Positions 21,001 to 29,100 of a stretch of 64,000 nt of DNA are shown piece after piece (the first letter of the stretch is position 1; every line of letters begins with the position of its first letter). A model generated the notes under the pieces. It did no database searches. It was not told the DNA's origin and saw only the letters and a list, made by a program, of their open reading frames with translations. The position numbers and the translations under genes were made by a program. Location: assembly GCA_903813345.2 (NCBI GenBank), contig CAIIXF020000008.1, positions 33,750,867 to 33,814,866 on the forward strand, in the 5' to 3' direction. The DNA comes from Owenia fusiformis. Its lineage: Eukaryota > Annelida > Polychaeta > Sabellida > Oweniidae.

Positions 21001-22745
21001 TGTACACATATGCCCTATGGGGGGAGAAGTTCTGCTTGAAAGCTGATTTTGAATATTGCCACTCGTTTAAAAATGGCAGCCATTTTAGTGCTGATTTTAC
21101 AACAATTTAGGTAAGATATATGAAACCCTAAACTGTGAATAAATAGAGAGGTGATTACTCTCCCCCTTTTGATGTGTTTATACAGGGTTTATACAGTTAC
21201 AATCATTTTCCTTCATACTCATTTGGGCATGTGAATACCACCAAAGGGAAAATCATATCAACAGAAATACAATTTTACATGTTTTGTGTTCTTCAAAACT
21301 AAACTTCACTTCACTTCCCCTAATATTTAATACATAAAAATTGCATAGGGTGGCCCCAAAGTGATCTTGAAAATTTAAGACTGTTTTAGAGCGACTTCTA
21401 ATAAAACTTAGCCTTTGAAATCATACTTTACACTTGTTGCATTTTATGCTAACTTCACCAATACATTGCTTAAGCCCCCCCCCCCCCATCAAAAGTTTCT
21501 ATGAATACAAGTCTCAGGAAAGAAACCTAACGTTTCTTCTCACAAGATTCATAATTATAGTGTTATATTTTATATTCACTGTTTATCAGAGCATGGTGAG
21601 TTACTTTATATGATTGAATATGTATACAGGGTGGGTTCAATGTTGGTCATTTAAAGAAATATACATGAATCATATATATACATTTATATCATATACATGT
21701 ATTATTATATACTTGGTGGCCCAAGTAGGTTTATATTTACACTTTACAGATAGTTGAATAACTGTAAATCTACTTTCAGACCACTCTGTATATGCATATA
21801 GGTACATGTATGCATGTATTTTACATGTAGTCATGTATATGTTTATATATCAGCATTCTCTTCTTTGTGTTCTCATGAAGGAGTAATTTTTTATTTTCAA
21901 GTGGCTGAGTGGGAACATGGGTTTTCAGGTGAATGCAAACCTTTTTTCAAAAACCAGTGCTGGGAAGGTTAGCTATGTGTATTGTGGTACAAACCTGTAA
22001 AGTGGAACACTTCTTAAAGTGTCTTAACATTAAATGAACCTCTATAAGTGGAACACCTGTCAAGTGGAACACCTCTCAAGTGGAACACTTCCAAAAGTGA
22101 AACACCTCTCAGAGTCGCAAGACCATCTGTGTTAACATTAAATGAACCTCAATAAGTGGAACACCTGTCAAGTGGAACACCTGTCAAGTGGAACACTTTT
22201 AGAGGAACCAAGGGTGTTCCACTTAGACAGTCTACATTGTATTGTTGATCTGGGTGGTAATGGTTAATTTCAATGTTTTATTTGAATATGATTTATGGTG
22301 GTGAAGGTTGAGAGTATCTTTTCTCTTTTTTTAATGTTTTTTGAAGAGGAAATGATTCATTGGTATTTGAATTTTTTTCATTGTTTTCATTGGTTCTTAT
22401 CTATGTTTTATATTTATGGGTGCTCCACCACTAAAGTAAAAATACTGATGATGAACATAGATCTTTCACATTTCACATCAGAGCTTAATTTGTGCTAATT
22501 TTGAAATTTTTTACACTTAATTGTGAAAGATAACAATTTTGAATGACAAATAAGAAAAATTACCCTTTACTTTCATATGAGCCCATGATCTTATAAGATA
22601 ATCTAGTTAATTGCTGATATTTTACTCGCAGGCTCTACCTGATCATGATGATGATGAATCATCATCGGGGACAAAGGCAGTCCAGAGGAAACCTGTCAAC
22701 TCCAGCGCAAGTAATTATGGTACCACTGGGGAGGGAGCTCAATGA
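1..22745 (+). CDS. P2RX4: P2X purinergic receptor, P2X4-like (3' part of gene, ten exons)
   Basis: ATP-gated trimeric cation channel of the plasma membrane. Ten exons join in frame at GT-AG sites: up to 68, 622-693, 957-1029, 4968-5079, 5982-6068, 6725-6869, 7897-8027, 17389-17548, 20853-20960 and 22632-22745, giving about 355 residues. All ten conserved ectodomain cysteines are visible (GECPE, LCDG, NCSA, GACS, SCII, WCPV, RCRW, YCPI, DCNL, ECVP). ATP-site residues include the T of DFTVLIKNN, the N and R of WNFR, and the K of KAYGIR. The second membrane segment (FVPLLLNFGSGIALLSL then ATIVCDII) is followed by the YxxxK surface-stability motif in FYKEKK. Compared with vertebrate P2X4, roughly 75-80 N-terminal residues, including TM1 and the two lysines of the ATP site, lie upstream of the window. 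Family is certain; the subtype call rests on similarity recalled from P2X4. The short acidic C-tail is described separately. Confidence 0.95.
622..693 (+). CDS. P2RX4: P2X exon: NAFFVMTNMVITPSQAQGEC segment
   Basis: This 24-codon exon lies between a TTTTCAG acceptor and a GTATGT donor, both phase 0. It carries the first conserved ectodomain cysteine (GECPE). A 28-bp exact copy of its acceptor and first bases lies 106 bp upstream. Confidence 0.92.
957..1029 (+). CDS. P2RX4: P2X exon: second and third conserved cysteines
   Basis: It reads DPSMGVLCDGPQNCSAGDPV and on to INGN, with cysteines 2 and 3. TTGTAG acceptor; GTAAGT donor leaves phase 1, completed as Gly by the exon at 4968. Confidence 0.92.
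2885..3973. mobile_element. TA-flanked inverted-repeat element, CAGTAAAACCTG family
   Basis: CAGTAAAACCTG at 2885 is matched by CAGGTTTTACTG ending at 3973, each flanked by TA as in Tc1/mariner/pogo insertions. The interior repeats 'gttcactgttggtaggtg' phrases. No transposase frame is visible, so it is non-autonomous. Confidence 0.8.
4614..4826. mobile_element. Short inverted-repeat element, TACTGTA/AATTTGGCG family (copy 1)
   Basis: The termini read TACTGTATTTCTACTTAATT and its inverse, ending near 'aagtagaagtaca'. Several 'ccaaattaag' blocks lie inside. It is about 210 bp with no ORF. Sister copies lie at 23048, 24233, 33982, 54749 and 55617. Confidence 0.75.
4968..5079 (+). CDS. P2RX4: P2X exon: cysteines 4-6, WCPVE segment
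   Basis: It reads GVMTGACSDPYFSPVTNSTV, KSCIIKAWCPVE and on to IDLLP. It holds cysteines 4, 5 and 6 and an NST glycosylation sequon. CTTGTAG acceptor; GTAAGA donor, phase 2. Confidence 0.93.
5450..5627. mobile_element. Short TA-flanked element, CAGTAAAACCTG family
   Basis: A 178-bp element with CAGTAAAACCTG and CAGGTTTTATTG termini and flanking TA on both sides. It lies in the P2X intron 5080-5981 and is a short relative of the element at 2885. Confidence 0.8.
5982..6068 (+). CDS. P2RX4: P2X exon: DFTVLIKNN, ATP-site strand
   Basis: It reads VPEKAILAESKDFTVLIKNN and on to IQFPLFKVKR. The T and K of FTVLIKNN correspond to ATP-contacting and conserved residues of P2X4 (FTLLVKNN). TTTTCAG acceptor; GTAAAA donor, phase 2. 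Confidence 0.93.
6238..6693. repeat. Large imperfect palindrome (foldback) of about 456 bp
   Basis: The left arm starting 'gttccatagctggatgac' is matched along its length by the reverse complement of the right arm ending 'catccagctgtggaac'. The centre is near 6466, where 'gactctaactgaagtt' meets its inverse. Arms of about 228 bp agree over most positions. It ends about 30 bp upstream of the P2X exon at 6725. Short ORFs inside are by-products. Confidence 0.85.
6725..6869 (+). CDS. P2RX4: P2X exon: RCRW...YCPIF segment
   Basis: It reads RRNIPEAYNNDTYLKRCRWN, then AEKDPYCPIFTLESM and on to EEMAVK, with cysteines 7 and 8 and an NDT sequon. TTTGTAG acceptor; GTAAAT donor, phase 0. Confidence 0.93.
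6989..7636. mobile_element. hAT-like inverted-repeat element
   Basis: AGAGGCGTCA at 6989 is matched by TGACACCTCT ending at 7636. Next to these are 'gggacagaa'/'ctgtcccg' and 'cggtaccg'-type inverted blocks typical of hAT-derived elements. The flanks (aaataaat and aattaaat) are only a partial 8-bp match. A minus-strand open stretch (7153-7407) ends at a GTAAGT donor and might be a relic exon, but I recognise no domain. Confidence 0.55.
7897..8027 (+). CDS. P2RX4: P2X exon: WDCNLD and WNFR, cysteines 9-10 and ATP site
   Basis: It reads GGVMNIIIRWDCNLDYDPSE, then CVPKYEFRRLDDKDA and on to KGWNFR. The last two ectodomain cysteines and the N and R of NFR, which contact the ATP phosphates, are present. 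CTACAG acceptor; GTACGT donor, phase 2. Confidence 0.95.
8931..8968. repeat. Short near-perfect hairpin
   Basis: The arms CTATCGAATATCAC and GTGATATTCGATAG enclose a short spacer. A further 'gtgatattcgat' half-copy follows directly. Confidence 0.85.
9125..9165. repeat. Hairpin with GAGCG(T)AGCGA loop
   Basis: GATATCTGCAC and GTGCAGATATC enclose the GC-rich spacer 'gagcgagcgtagcgagaga'. It lies in a 9000-9190 stretch full of 'gatat' inverted words. Confidence 0.8.
9451..9591. repeat. Foldback repeat, copy A
   Basis: The left arm starts 'gttatgtactgggaggtttt' and the right arm is its near-exact inverse, ending 'accgtacataac'. Inner arm word: AAATATGTGTATCTC. The apical region is GAGGGACCGCAGGGACC. 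Outer arm and apex are shared with the copies at 9952 and 10331, but the inner arm differs. Confidence 0.85.
9597..9950. repeat. Inverted-repeat element with TACTTTAGTGGG-like ends
   Basis: 'catacttgagtgggcttggg' near 9600 is matched inversely by 'cccaaacccactaaagtatg' near 9930. The interior has 'gcgggacatatacattatat' palindromic words. Confidence 0.65.
9952..10046. repeat. Foldback repeat, copy B (right outer arm lost)
   Basis: The same outer left arm and the apex GAGGGACCGAAAGGACC as copy A are present, but the inner arm is TACAATACATCTTCCC with its matching inverse 'gggaagatgtattgta'. The right side then runs into A/T-rich, T-tract DNA to about 10200. Confidence 0.75.
10331..10512. repeat. 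Foldback repeat, copy C
   Basis: The outer arms 'ggttatttactgggagg' and 'ctgaccagaaataacc' enclose 'gattgaatatgggttttatt' and its inverse. The inner arm is CAATATGATATTGAC with its inverse. The apex is GAGAGCGCAGCGACCGAGTG. Confidence 0.85.
10860..10990. repeat. Degenerate foldback repeat, copy D
   Basis: The right half (CACGAGGGATAAACCCCATAT onward to 'gaccgcacatat') matches the right arms of copies A and C, and the apex is 'gatggaccatagggaccga'. The left arm is largely eroded. Confidence 0.55.
12405..13236. repeat. 60/59-bp minisatellite with three-unit higher-order pattern
   Basis: About 13 units containing 'gaacctgaatctattggtta' and 'gaacgtgaataaagtgctaa'. Most units are 60 bp with ACTGCCAAG. 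Units near 12650, 12830 and 13005 are 59 bp with ACTTTGAG, giving an A-A-B pattern of about 179 bp. The last unit decays just before the HS3ST ATG. Minus-strand 20-residue repeat frames inside are a consequence of the 60-bp period. Confidence 0.95.
13237..14385 (+). CDS. HS3ST: Heparan sulfate glucosamine 3-O-sulfotransferase-like, intronless
   Basis: Family members transfer sulfate from PAPS to the 3-OH of glucosamine in heparan sulfate, in the Golgi. The 382-residue frame fits a type II membrane protein: basic cytosolic start, membrane segment about 37-54 (LITISTICAFILITF), stem, then the sulfotransferase domain from about 122. The 5'-PSB loop GIQKCGTGALL is at 128-138, the catalytic Glu is E153 in SEVHFFD, EKTPAY is at 189-194, the 3'-PB motif CDPVRRVIS is at 217-225, and the Cys325-Cys337 pair precedes KVHP. 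Two usual PAPS contacts differ from HS3ST1: the Arg of KGGTRAL is Gly135 and the Arg of LRDP is Cys217. An in-frame TAG six bases upstream makes this ATG the first; Met14 or Met21 are alternatives. The gene lies in a P2X intron, same strand, directly after a minisatellite. Family is firm; activity and isoform are not. Confidence 0.92.
   Translation: MFQRKGSTADTIFMSINTPKMYTIKRKISRWFHPVCVRLITISTICAFILITFQYKELIHILRKDPNNPNPNVRIDDPLEKQGIIGRKYNNPELQDTFKTIENSTDSFVQSDDANIRVKKRPGVINIGIQKCGTGALLSYLNIHPNLKIKWSEVHFFDKLINHDHPFEEEVKRYIQMLPKAFPNETILEKTPAYFDLADPYDLYRMNPALKIILLVCDPVRRVISAYLHNKLLRVFSKAKSYEEIIFDKNGYVNTTEDIITRSRYDKPLERYLKYFPRNQFLIMENTFLLNQPALAMQDIEQFLGLKTFYTNETFYFNTSVGYHCINPSIQPKRSGCMLSIKYKVHPYVSEENVLKLKRYFQPINDNFMKLAGKNFPSLTYF
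15288..15470. repeat. Interspersed repeat, 'tttcactag...caacaggc' family (copy 1)
   Basis: It contains 'tctcacaacaggctaaataa', 'aatttaacatggaaaagtt' and 'caggcaattttgtgaaaa', which recur at 57530 and 61760. 'ggctttcac' near the left and 'gatgaaacccctga' at the right suggest short inverted ends. No ORF. Confidence 0.7.
15761..15857. mobile_element. 97-bp mariner-type short element
   Basis: CAGGGTGTCCATAAAGTCTC at the left is matched inversely by 'gagactttatagacaccctg' at the right, and TA flanks both ends. Confidence 0.85.
17389..17548 (+). CDS. P2RX4: P2X exon: KAYGIR, ATP site and first half of TM2
   Basis: It reads RYAYYYEDTKQKTQRTLVKA, YGIRWIISVHGTAGKF and on to GSGIALLSL. The K of KAYGIR is an ATP phosphate contact, and the exon ends inside the second membrane segment. 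TTTCAG acceptor; GTAAGT donor, phase 0. Confidence 0.95.
17722..19124. repeat. 35-bp satellite, about 40 tandem copies
   Basis: The unit contains GTTGTTACAATGACCAATGA then TCTAGCTCAATAACT. Copies are almost identical; the main variation is G or A in 'ctgttg'/'ctattg', with A-type units clustered near 18620-18870. It lies in the P2X intron 17549-20852. Confidence 0.97.
19174..20751 (+). mobile_element. Helentron-like non-autonomous element (AGCTCAC family)
   Basis: It starts after T with the hairpin AGCTCACATGGTGAGCT, followed by a CTGT/CCGT microsatellite. Near the 3' end CACCATGTGAGC is the inverse of the 5' GCTCACATGGTG; then comes the hairpin AGTACC-CAC-GGTACT and the end CTAA before T. 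The body has four to five degenerate tandem units of a few hundred bp with 'cctctgtcgataggattcct', 'caaaatggccgccattttt' and 'ctcgcgaaattcacttttg'. This matches the asymmetric-TIR layout described for helentrons. No replicase/helicase is encoded. Confidence 0.7.
20853..20960 (+). CDS. P2RX4: P2X exon: second half of TM2 and YxxxK motif
   Basis: It reads ATIVCDIITLYVLKMGTFYK and on to EKKYFNVTGDDAFEYE. It contains the conserved Asp of TM2 (CD) and the YKEKK trafficking motif. TTTTCAG acceptor; GTAATA donor, phase 0. Confidence 0.94.
20961..22631 (+). other. Last P2X intron
   Basis: It has a poly-C tract near 21476, an ACATGT/ATAT-rich stretch (21650-21850) and a degraded repeat with 'aagtggaacacctgtcaagt' phrases (about 21985-22230). 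No further coding exon is recognised. Confidence 0.7.
22632..22745 (+). CDS. P2RX4: P2X terminal coding exon, acidic C-tail
   Basis: It reads ALPDHDDDESSSGTKAVQRK, then PVNSSASNYGTTGEGAQ and TGA at 22743. CTCGCAG acceptor, phase 0. The tail has an acidic run followed by a Ser/Thr-rich stretch. The classical P2X4 YxxGL endocytosis signal is not seen. Confidence 0.88.
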   Translation, partial: ALPDHDDDESSSGTKAVQRKPVNSSASNYGTTGEGAQ

Positions 22746-23047
22746 CTAGAAGGCTCCACAACGAAGAAATCAAAGTCAGAAAAACCTGTGTGATTCCAAC
22801 AATTCTGAATTTAGACATTCCAACATTTTCAAAATGTCCATCAATGGGAGAAATTTTACTCATGGGTAGTTTTTTGGACGACTTGAAATCTTTTTCCATT
22901 ATTGATTGTGTGTGGAACAAAAGGATTTTATATAAGACTATAGAAAATTTGCAGTTTAAGATTGCGGCAATAATTTGTACTTCCAAGTGCCATGAACTTA
23001 AGTGATATACATGAATAGTGACATACATGTACTTATACAGTAACACA

Positions 23048-23332
23048 TACTGTTAGTCAACTTAATTTGCTGACCGATTAGATTATAAGCGAATTTGGTT
23101 AATTGCAAAAATTTGCAAATTCAAGTCTTTGCCAATTTTTCAATGATTTATCTTTAAAATGATATATAATCCATTGCATGGTTTAACATATATCATGAAT
23201 CATTCATCTTAAAACTTCGGTATTGTTTTTTTGGCAAACCCTGTATATCCTCAGGCTCACCAAATTAAGTATTTTCCAATTTTGCTCAATTCACCAAATT
23301 AAATCACGCCAAATTAAGTGGACTAACAGTAT
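23048..23332. mobile_element. Short inverted-repeat element, TACTGTTAGTC variant of the TACTGTA family
   Basis: TACTGTTAGTCAACTTAATT and its inverse 'aattaagtggactaacagta' bound about 285 bp. 'aatttggc'-type words lie inside. No ORF. Confidence 0.75.
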
Positions 23333-23365
23333 AGATACATGAACAGTGATATACTAATACTATGA

Positions 23366-23516
23366 GGTTATATAATGGTTCTTTCTGTATATCGTGTTTA
23401 TACTCGAGTGAGTATATGATATATTCACAAGTGAGCGTAGCGAACGAGTGAATATATTATATTCTCACGAGAGTATAAAATGCACGATATACAGAATGAA
23501 CCATTATATAATCTTA
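23366..23516. repeat. Foldback hairpin with GAGCGTAGCGAACGAGTG apex
   Basis: The arms 'ttatataatggttctttctg' and 'cagaatgaaccattatataa' enclose 'tatatcgtgtttatactc' with its inverse. The apical DNA 'gtgagcgtagcgaacgagtg' resembles the apices at 9140 and 10405. Confidence 0.85.
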
Positions 23517-24059
23517 TTATGCCACGCTAAGTTCAATTACAGTTGATTCGAACACAATCATAACAATTAATAAAAACCATAAAAATATCCCATAGCCAAC
23601 TCAATGATGCTGATGTTGATCTCGAACCATTTAAGACGTGGCTTGATTCTAGCAAATCATGCCGGAACCATTTATGACGTCACTTGATTCTAGGAAATCA
23701 TGAAATTTTTCATGATTTTTTTATTTATTAGTTCCCAGAATGCACTTCTACAGTGGTATACGCTGGAGTGTATACGGAGGAGTTGTATACGATGACGATA
23801 TACCACTCTCCACTGTATATCGTTGTTATAGACCCATGTTATACAACTGTAATTGGACTTAGAGTGGTATAAATGTACTTATACAGTAACATAATCATAT
23901 ACATACATAATCAGTGAATTAAGATTATACATTGCTTTTTAAATACAATGTTTATTGTTATACTTGTGCTCTGCTTCATTGAGATATAATTATAATTGGT
24001 CATTTATTGAAATACCATAGTGTACTACAATATGTTGTTACATATACATAATGTATGCA

Positions 24060-24186
24060 TACTGTACTCCTGGTAATTTTCGCGCGCTGCTATATTTCGC
24101 GCTTTTTGCAAAAATTTTGCCGCGAAATTTTAAAATGCTAAAAAACGCAAAATATAATAGCGTCAAATATTAGTGGGAGTACAGTA
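24060..24186. mobile_element. Short TA-flanked element with TACTGTACTCC ends
   Basis: TACTGTACTCC and GGGAGTACAGTA bound 127 bp with repeated 'gcgcgaaa'-like words inside. It resembles the neighbouring TACTGTACTTC family. Confidence 0.7.
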
Positions 24187-24232
24187 ATTCTTTTGTATTA
24201 GGAGTCCCAAGATACATCATATTTTTCATGAA

Positions 24233-24444
24233 TACTGTACTTCTACTTAATTTGGCGCTAATTATTTTGGCGGGTTTGCCATTTTGAACATTTGACAGCT
24301 ACTTAATTTGGCGTGCTAATGGTACTCATTTACATGGTACTAAAATTACTGGGGAATTTGGCGGCTACCTTATTTGGCAGATTTAAACAATTTGGCGGAT
24401 CCGCCAAATTAAAATCGGCTGCCATATTAAGTAGAAGTTCAGTA
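24233..24444. mobile_element. Short inverted-repeat element, TACTGTACTTC family
   Basis: TACTGTACTTCTACTTAATT and its inverse 'ttaagtagaagttcagta' bound about 212 bp. The interior repeats 'aatttggcg' and 'ccgccaaatt'. Confidence 0.8.
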
Positions 24445-25441
24445 TGTAATTTCCAGCAATCTGATTGGTTCATGTGACATCAATATATCGTGTACAATGG
24501 GACCCTAAATTGCATATGGATATAAGTATTTGAACAAGGGCGATATAACCAGCCTATGTAATTTCTATTTTTGGTAACAGTATGGGAAAGTCATTATAGT
24601 CACAGACAACCCATCCACATTATTTTTTTATTTTAATAATATTTGCTAGATTATTGTACTGTTGTTTGAATATACCAATTTTTGATTTATTTTATTTCAA
24701 ATTGATCAAAGAAAAATTGTGATAAATGGTGGTGTCCAATAATCATCAGTAGTGAAAAAACAGGTTTTCATTAGGGGAAGGGGTTTTCATTAGGGGAGGG
24801 GGTAAAAGAGGATTTGAATTTGTTGCAAAGAGTGTTGTTCTTTGAGTATACATGTGAAGGACAAACAACATTTAAAATTACATTACATGAGTGGAATGGG
24901 GGGTGGTGTTGAAAAGAAAAGAGTGTTGAATTTATATTAAAATATTCAAATGAATATCAACATTGTAAGATTTAATGATATGAAGGGATGGGGATGTCTC
25001 CATGGAAACCATAATGAAATTAATTTTTTTTCCACAATTGGATAATTAGACACAATTCTTAAATGATTGTATATTTAATAGAAAGTATTACATTTTATAC
25101 ATATAATGCAGAAATTATTAATACAACTATGTGCAATATGTACAATGTACATTTAATATTAGGAAGAAGTTCTGTAAATATTGATGGGATGATATTCTAA
25201 AAATGAGATTTTACATGTATATATACCAAAACATATAAATTATAATTTGTATATACTCCATGGACAAATAAATGAGGCATTATATCTGGTACATCTTGCA
25301 TTTAGTTTCTAAATCTTTTTGACAAATCTGCATATTTCCCACATCTTTGGTGTAGAAATTAAAGAGTTAAATAGCCCTAGAGAGTTCACTCTTGTTGAAG
25401 CATTTACATTTCCAATTTCATCTAAGAAGGATGGCAGTATT

Positions 25442-25608
25442 CCGGTGTAAAAGAAATTATGGTCCCCTGGGGATTATGGTCCCCTTTCCTTACGGCCCTT
25501 ACTGGCCCTGACTGTGTATAAATAATAAGGAAATAATTGTAATTAGGTCACCATATAAATCAATAGAGAGTAGGACCAAAATTTGATAGGACCACCTACC
25601 CTTTTACA
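25442..25608. repeat. Interspersed repeat, inverted copy of 42060-42228
   Basis: 'agaaattatggtcccctggg' and the run through 'ggccctgactgtgtataa' recur in the opposite orientation at 42060-42228. No ORF. Confidence 0.75.
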
Positions 25609-25752
25609 TCTTGATCCCCAGCGGATCTAGACGGGGGCGTGGGGGGCGCACGCCCCCTCCCCCCCTAAAAAGTCGGAAAATTCATGTTTTGCCTCATCAC
25701 TTTTTACAAAATTTGACTCTTTATTTAATTCGCTCACAGTTATTATCACACG

Positions 25753-25778
25753 CCCCCCCCCCCCCCCCCCCCCCCCCC
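25753..25778. repeat. Run of 26 C
   Basis: An uninterrupted C tract inside a 'cggatc' repeat fragment, between 'cacg' and 'taacac'. A run of the same length is at 45094-45119. Confidence 0.95.
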
Positions 25779-25919
25779 TAACACAAAATCCTGGATCCGC
25801 CCCTGTGGATAATAATAATATAATGGAGTGACACGCAGATCTACTCCCGGTAATTTTGGAAAGTGTTGCTCATCGTGGTTCGTGCAGTGTAACTTGTCAA
25901 ATTGAACTGACCTCTGACA

Positions 25920-26065
25920 CGCGAAATGGGCCAATCAAATCCATTGTAACAAATAATGTACAATTTTCAAAAAAGGAAAGTTTTGTGGACTGAAACGATT
26001 TTGGAGCACAAAACTCAAAATAACTCATATATTGTTGGAATGAAACGGTAATTAATAGGCACACG
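25920..26065 (+). promoter_or_regulatory. Candidate cell-cycle promoter of the ARHGAP11A-like gene
   Basis: Upstream of the ATG are CGCGAAAT (E2F-like, 25920), CCAATCA (NF-Y-like, 25931) and TTCAAA (the inverse of the CHR TTTGAA, 25966). This is the kind of cluster known from G2/M gene promoters. The transcription start is not visible; function is inferred. Confidence 0.35.
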
Positions 26066-26185
26066 ATGAAGAGCATTACTGAAATTCAGGATAGGAGAAG
26101 TTTAGTGGCCTTGATTAACCAGGATTTGAAAGAAAATGGCATCAAAGTTCCCAAAGATAAAAACAAAAAGAATTCGTTGAAATTG
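26066..26185 (+). CDS. ARHGAP11A: ARHGAP11A exon 1
   Basis: 40 codons, MKSITEIQDRRSLVALINQD onward to NSLKL. Upstream in-frame TAA at 26021. GTGAGT donor, phase 0. Confidence 0.85.
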
Positions 26186-29100
26186 GTGAGTGGTTTTGAA
26201 TATTTTTGGACTTGTATTAGACCATATTATGATTCAAAAACAGTAAATTATTTCTGTATAACATTTACTAGATAGACACGAGTGGCTAATCAAGGACTTG
26301 TTTAACGTTTTTCTTGAGTGAATTTTATCAATTGTTGGGCCAAATTCCAGTCTTTGAACCTGGGCTTTGAACCAAAGTTTGTTCTAGGCTATCTGAGCTG
26401 AACTGCTCATCTATTCCCAGCCAACTGTTTTTACCAGCGCAATATTCAGATGGTGTTATGTTCTTTTATGTTCTTTTTTATATTGTTTTCAATGTCACGT
26501 CCTGTTTGGTGAAAAATGGAAATAGACTAGATCTAAGCATACTATATTCAGATATTGGACAGCATAACGCTGTGTCATTTCAATTAAATGTGGGTTTATT
26601 TTGACATTTTGGGGGACTTCGACACATTGTTTCTTTGCTCTAAATATCCGATTAAGGTTCAGCTGGAAAGTGACATTTTGGTAAAAAATTGCTATACCTG
26701 GACATGTTATTTTCTGGTACTTTTATAATATTTGGAAACAAGTCAATAGCTCCTGTGTTGTCTGGAAATTTTGAAAGAAAATTTGGAAAAATAGAAAGTG
26801 TGAAATATCAGAATTTCCTGGAGTTTCCATTGAACCCCTACCAGATATTCTAAAAGAAGACAATGTAATGATACTTTCCTGAAAAAAGCAAGGAAATTGA
26901 CACATGCCTTCATACTTTATTTTGTACCAGAAAATAACATGTGCAGGTATAGCAATTTTTTACCAAAATGTTACTTTCCAGCTGTACCTTAAGGTGGAAG
27001 CACATTTTTCTTCCCATATCGATCAAGATTGCAAAAGATTTTTTTCTTCGAAATTCAACGTGGTAGAAAAAAATTCTAATTTCTACCAAGTGTTGAAATT
27101 ACCCCACTTCTCCTGTTGACATTACCCCACACGTCAAAGTTATACCCCTTTGCCATACTAAGGTAAGCGGTTTCAGTGATTACAGCCAAAAATTAACATC
27201 CTATAACAACAGTTAAAAGCATTGGTTAAAAAAAGAAGTTTTCGTTTCAGGAAAAGGCGCCATCTAACTCTGTGTTTGGAGGCCATCTGTGTAATGTTCC
27301 AAAAACATGTGTGCCAAACTGCGGAAATGTTCCCAAGTAAGTTTGCCTTTAAGTCATAGTTCATAGCATTTTTTCCAAAAGTGGTAAGAATGGTTGATCA
27401 TAATTTGTGTAAGATTGTATTGTAATGTATCTTGGTTACCGCCATATTCTGTATTTTACATTTTACACTCAGAGCCAGAAACCCCTCCTTGAAGGAGCCC
27501 TGTGTTCTTTTGTGTGCACAAGTACACAGACATACAAGTTCACACCATAGCTTTTTATACGAGTCCTGGACCACTCAAACACCCAGAATTACAAAACGTA
27601 CTTGTAAACAAACTTTTCTGAACAGGGAATTGAGCCCAGTGCCAAGTGATAGCGGTAACCTTGACTCTGCCAATGAGCCATAGCGTGTGGACTCGTAGCG
27701 TGTGGACTCATAGCGTGGTATCACTCTTGGTCATTAATCTGATTAATGGCATATTATCACAGCATATCCCCTGAACTTTATAAATCCAAACTAAAAAAAA
27801 AAAATTCTGAGCAGCATTTGCAAAAAGTAAACCGAAACATAAACATTGCGATGATGCAACAATAGCACATTCCATTAATACAGTATCCCTCTTAATTAAA
27901 ACCCATAGGTGGTAGTTTGACTGCCTGTGAAGTAAAATTATGCCTGCTGGTTTCACAAATACACCTACTTATGTGTGTGTTTTCATAGTTAATTACATAT
28001 TTTCTACCTGCTGTTATGGGGACTCTCCCATCAAAATATTACCAGTGAAGAGACTGGTTGATAAGATAAGGAAGTTCTAAGGTAATATGACCAGATTACT
28101 GAAGCCACTTTGACAAACATGATCAACTTCAATCCAGTCATAATTGATTCATTTGGTTATGATTTATCTATGGCCTCGATATCCTGTAGTTTTCAAGTAT
28201 CATATTTCATTTATTTCTTTGTCTTTTGATTTGTGTGACTCTGATCTGAGACTTTCTTAATTATCCCAACGAACGAAGTTCGTTAGGGATATAGTGAAGC
28301 CCTCCGTCCGTCAGTCAGTCCGTCCGTCCGTCCGTCCGTCCGTCCGGAAGATAACTCAAATACTAGTGGACGGATTTTCTTCATATTTAGTGGAAAGATG
28401 TATATTGATGAATAGTTTTACGCAAAAAAAAAGTTTTCAAGATGGCCGCCGCTTTAAAAATGACGGGACTTTTTCGCAAAAATCATAAATTTTTCATTCT
28501 AAACCAAAGTAATCAATATTATTGTTTGAAATTTTGGTAGTATATTCGCAACATCTATCTATTTCACATATATTCCGTGTTTTTCATCCTGGCCCCCAGG
28601 GGCCGTGTATGGGGGTCAGGAAAACAGAAATTTTCGCTAATTTTTTGATCTTTCTGAAGTATAGCTTTATTATACTCAAATGAAAGGCAATTAAAAGTAG
28701 ATTGCAAATATTGTATCTTTTTTCTGATTCCAGCCTCGTAAAATTCAAAATGGCCGTCTAATGTACGATTTCGCAATCATTTTTCGATCCCTTCAAAGTA
28801 TGGCTATATTATACTCAAATTGAAGGAATTTTGGAGTAGATCACAATTATGCTATTATTTTTCAGATTTGTACCTCAGAAAATTCAAAATGGCTGCTTTG
28901 CAAGAATTCGCAATTCTAAAATCTAAATTTTTCAATTTTAACCAAAGTAATGAGTATAATTGATTGGAATTCGGTAATTGATATTTTGTTCGTTGGGATT
29001 TGCTACTCCGCGGAGTTGCCATTATCTAGTTCAGTTTTCTCCACAGGATTTTTTTCTCAAGTGGGTGCAAAATTCTCATTTTCACAATTCACTCTAAAAT

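Larger units (their letters stand above)
22746..26065. other. Intergenic region between P2X and ARHGAP11A
   Basis: P2X 3' UTR of unknown length; one AATAAA is at 23569. The rest is short transposons and hairpins listed separately, A/T-rich DNA without recognisable genes (24500-25430), and the ARHGAP11A promoter region from about 25850. Confidence 0.7.
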
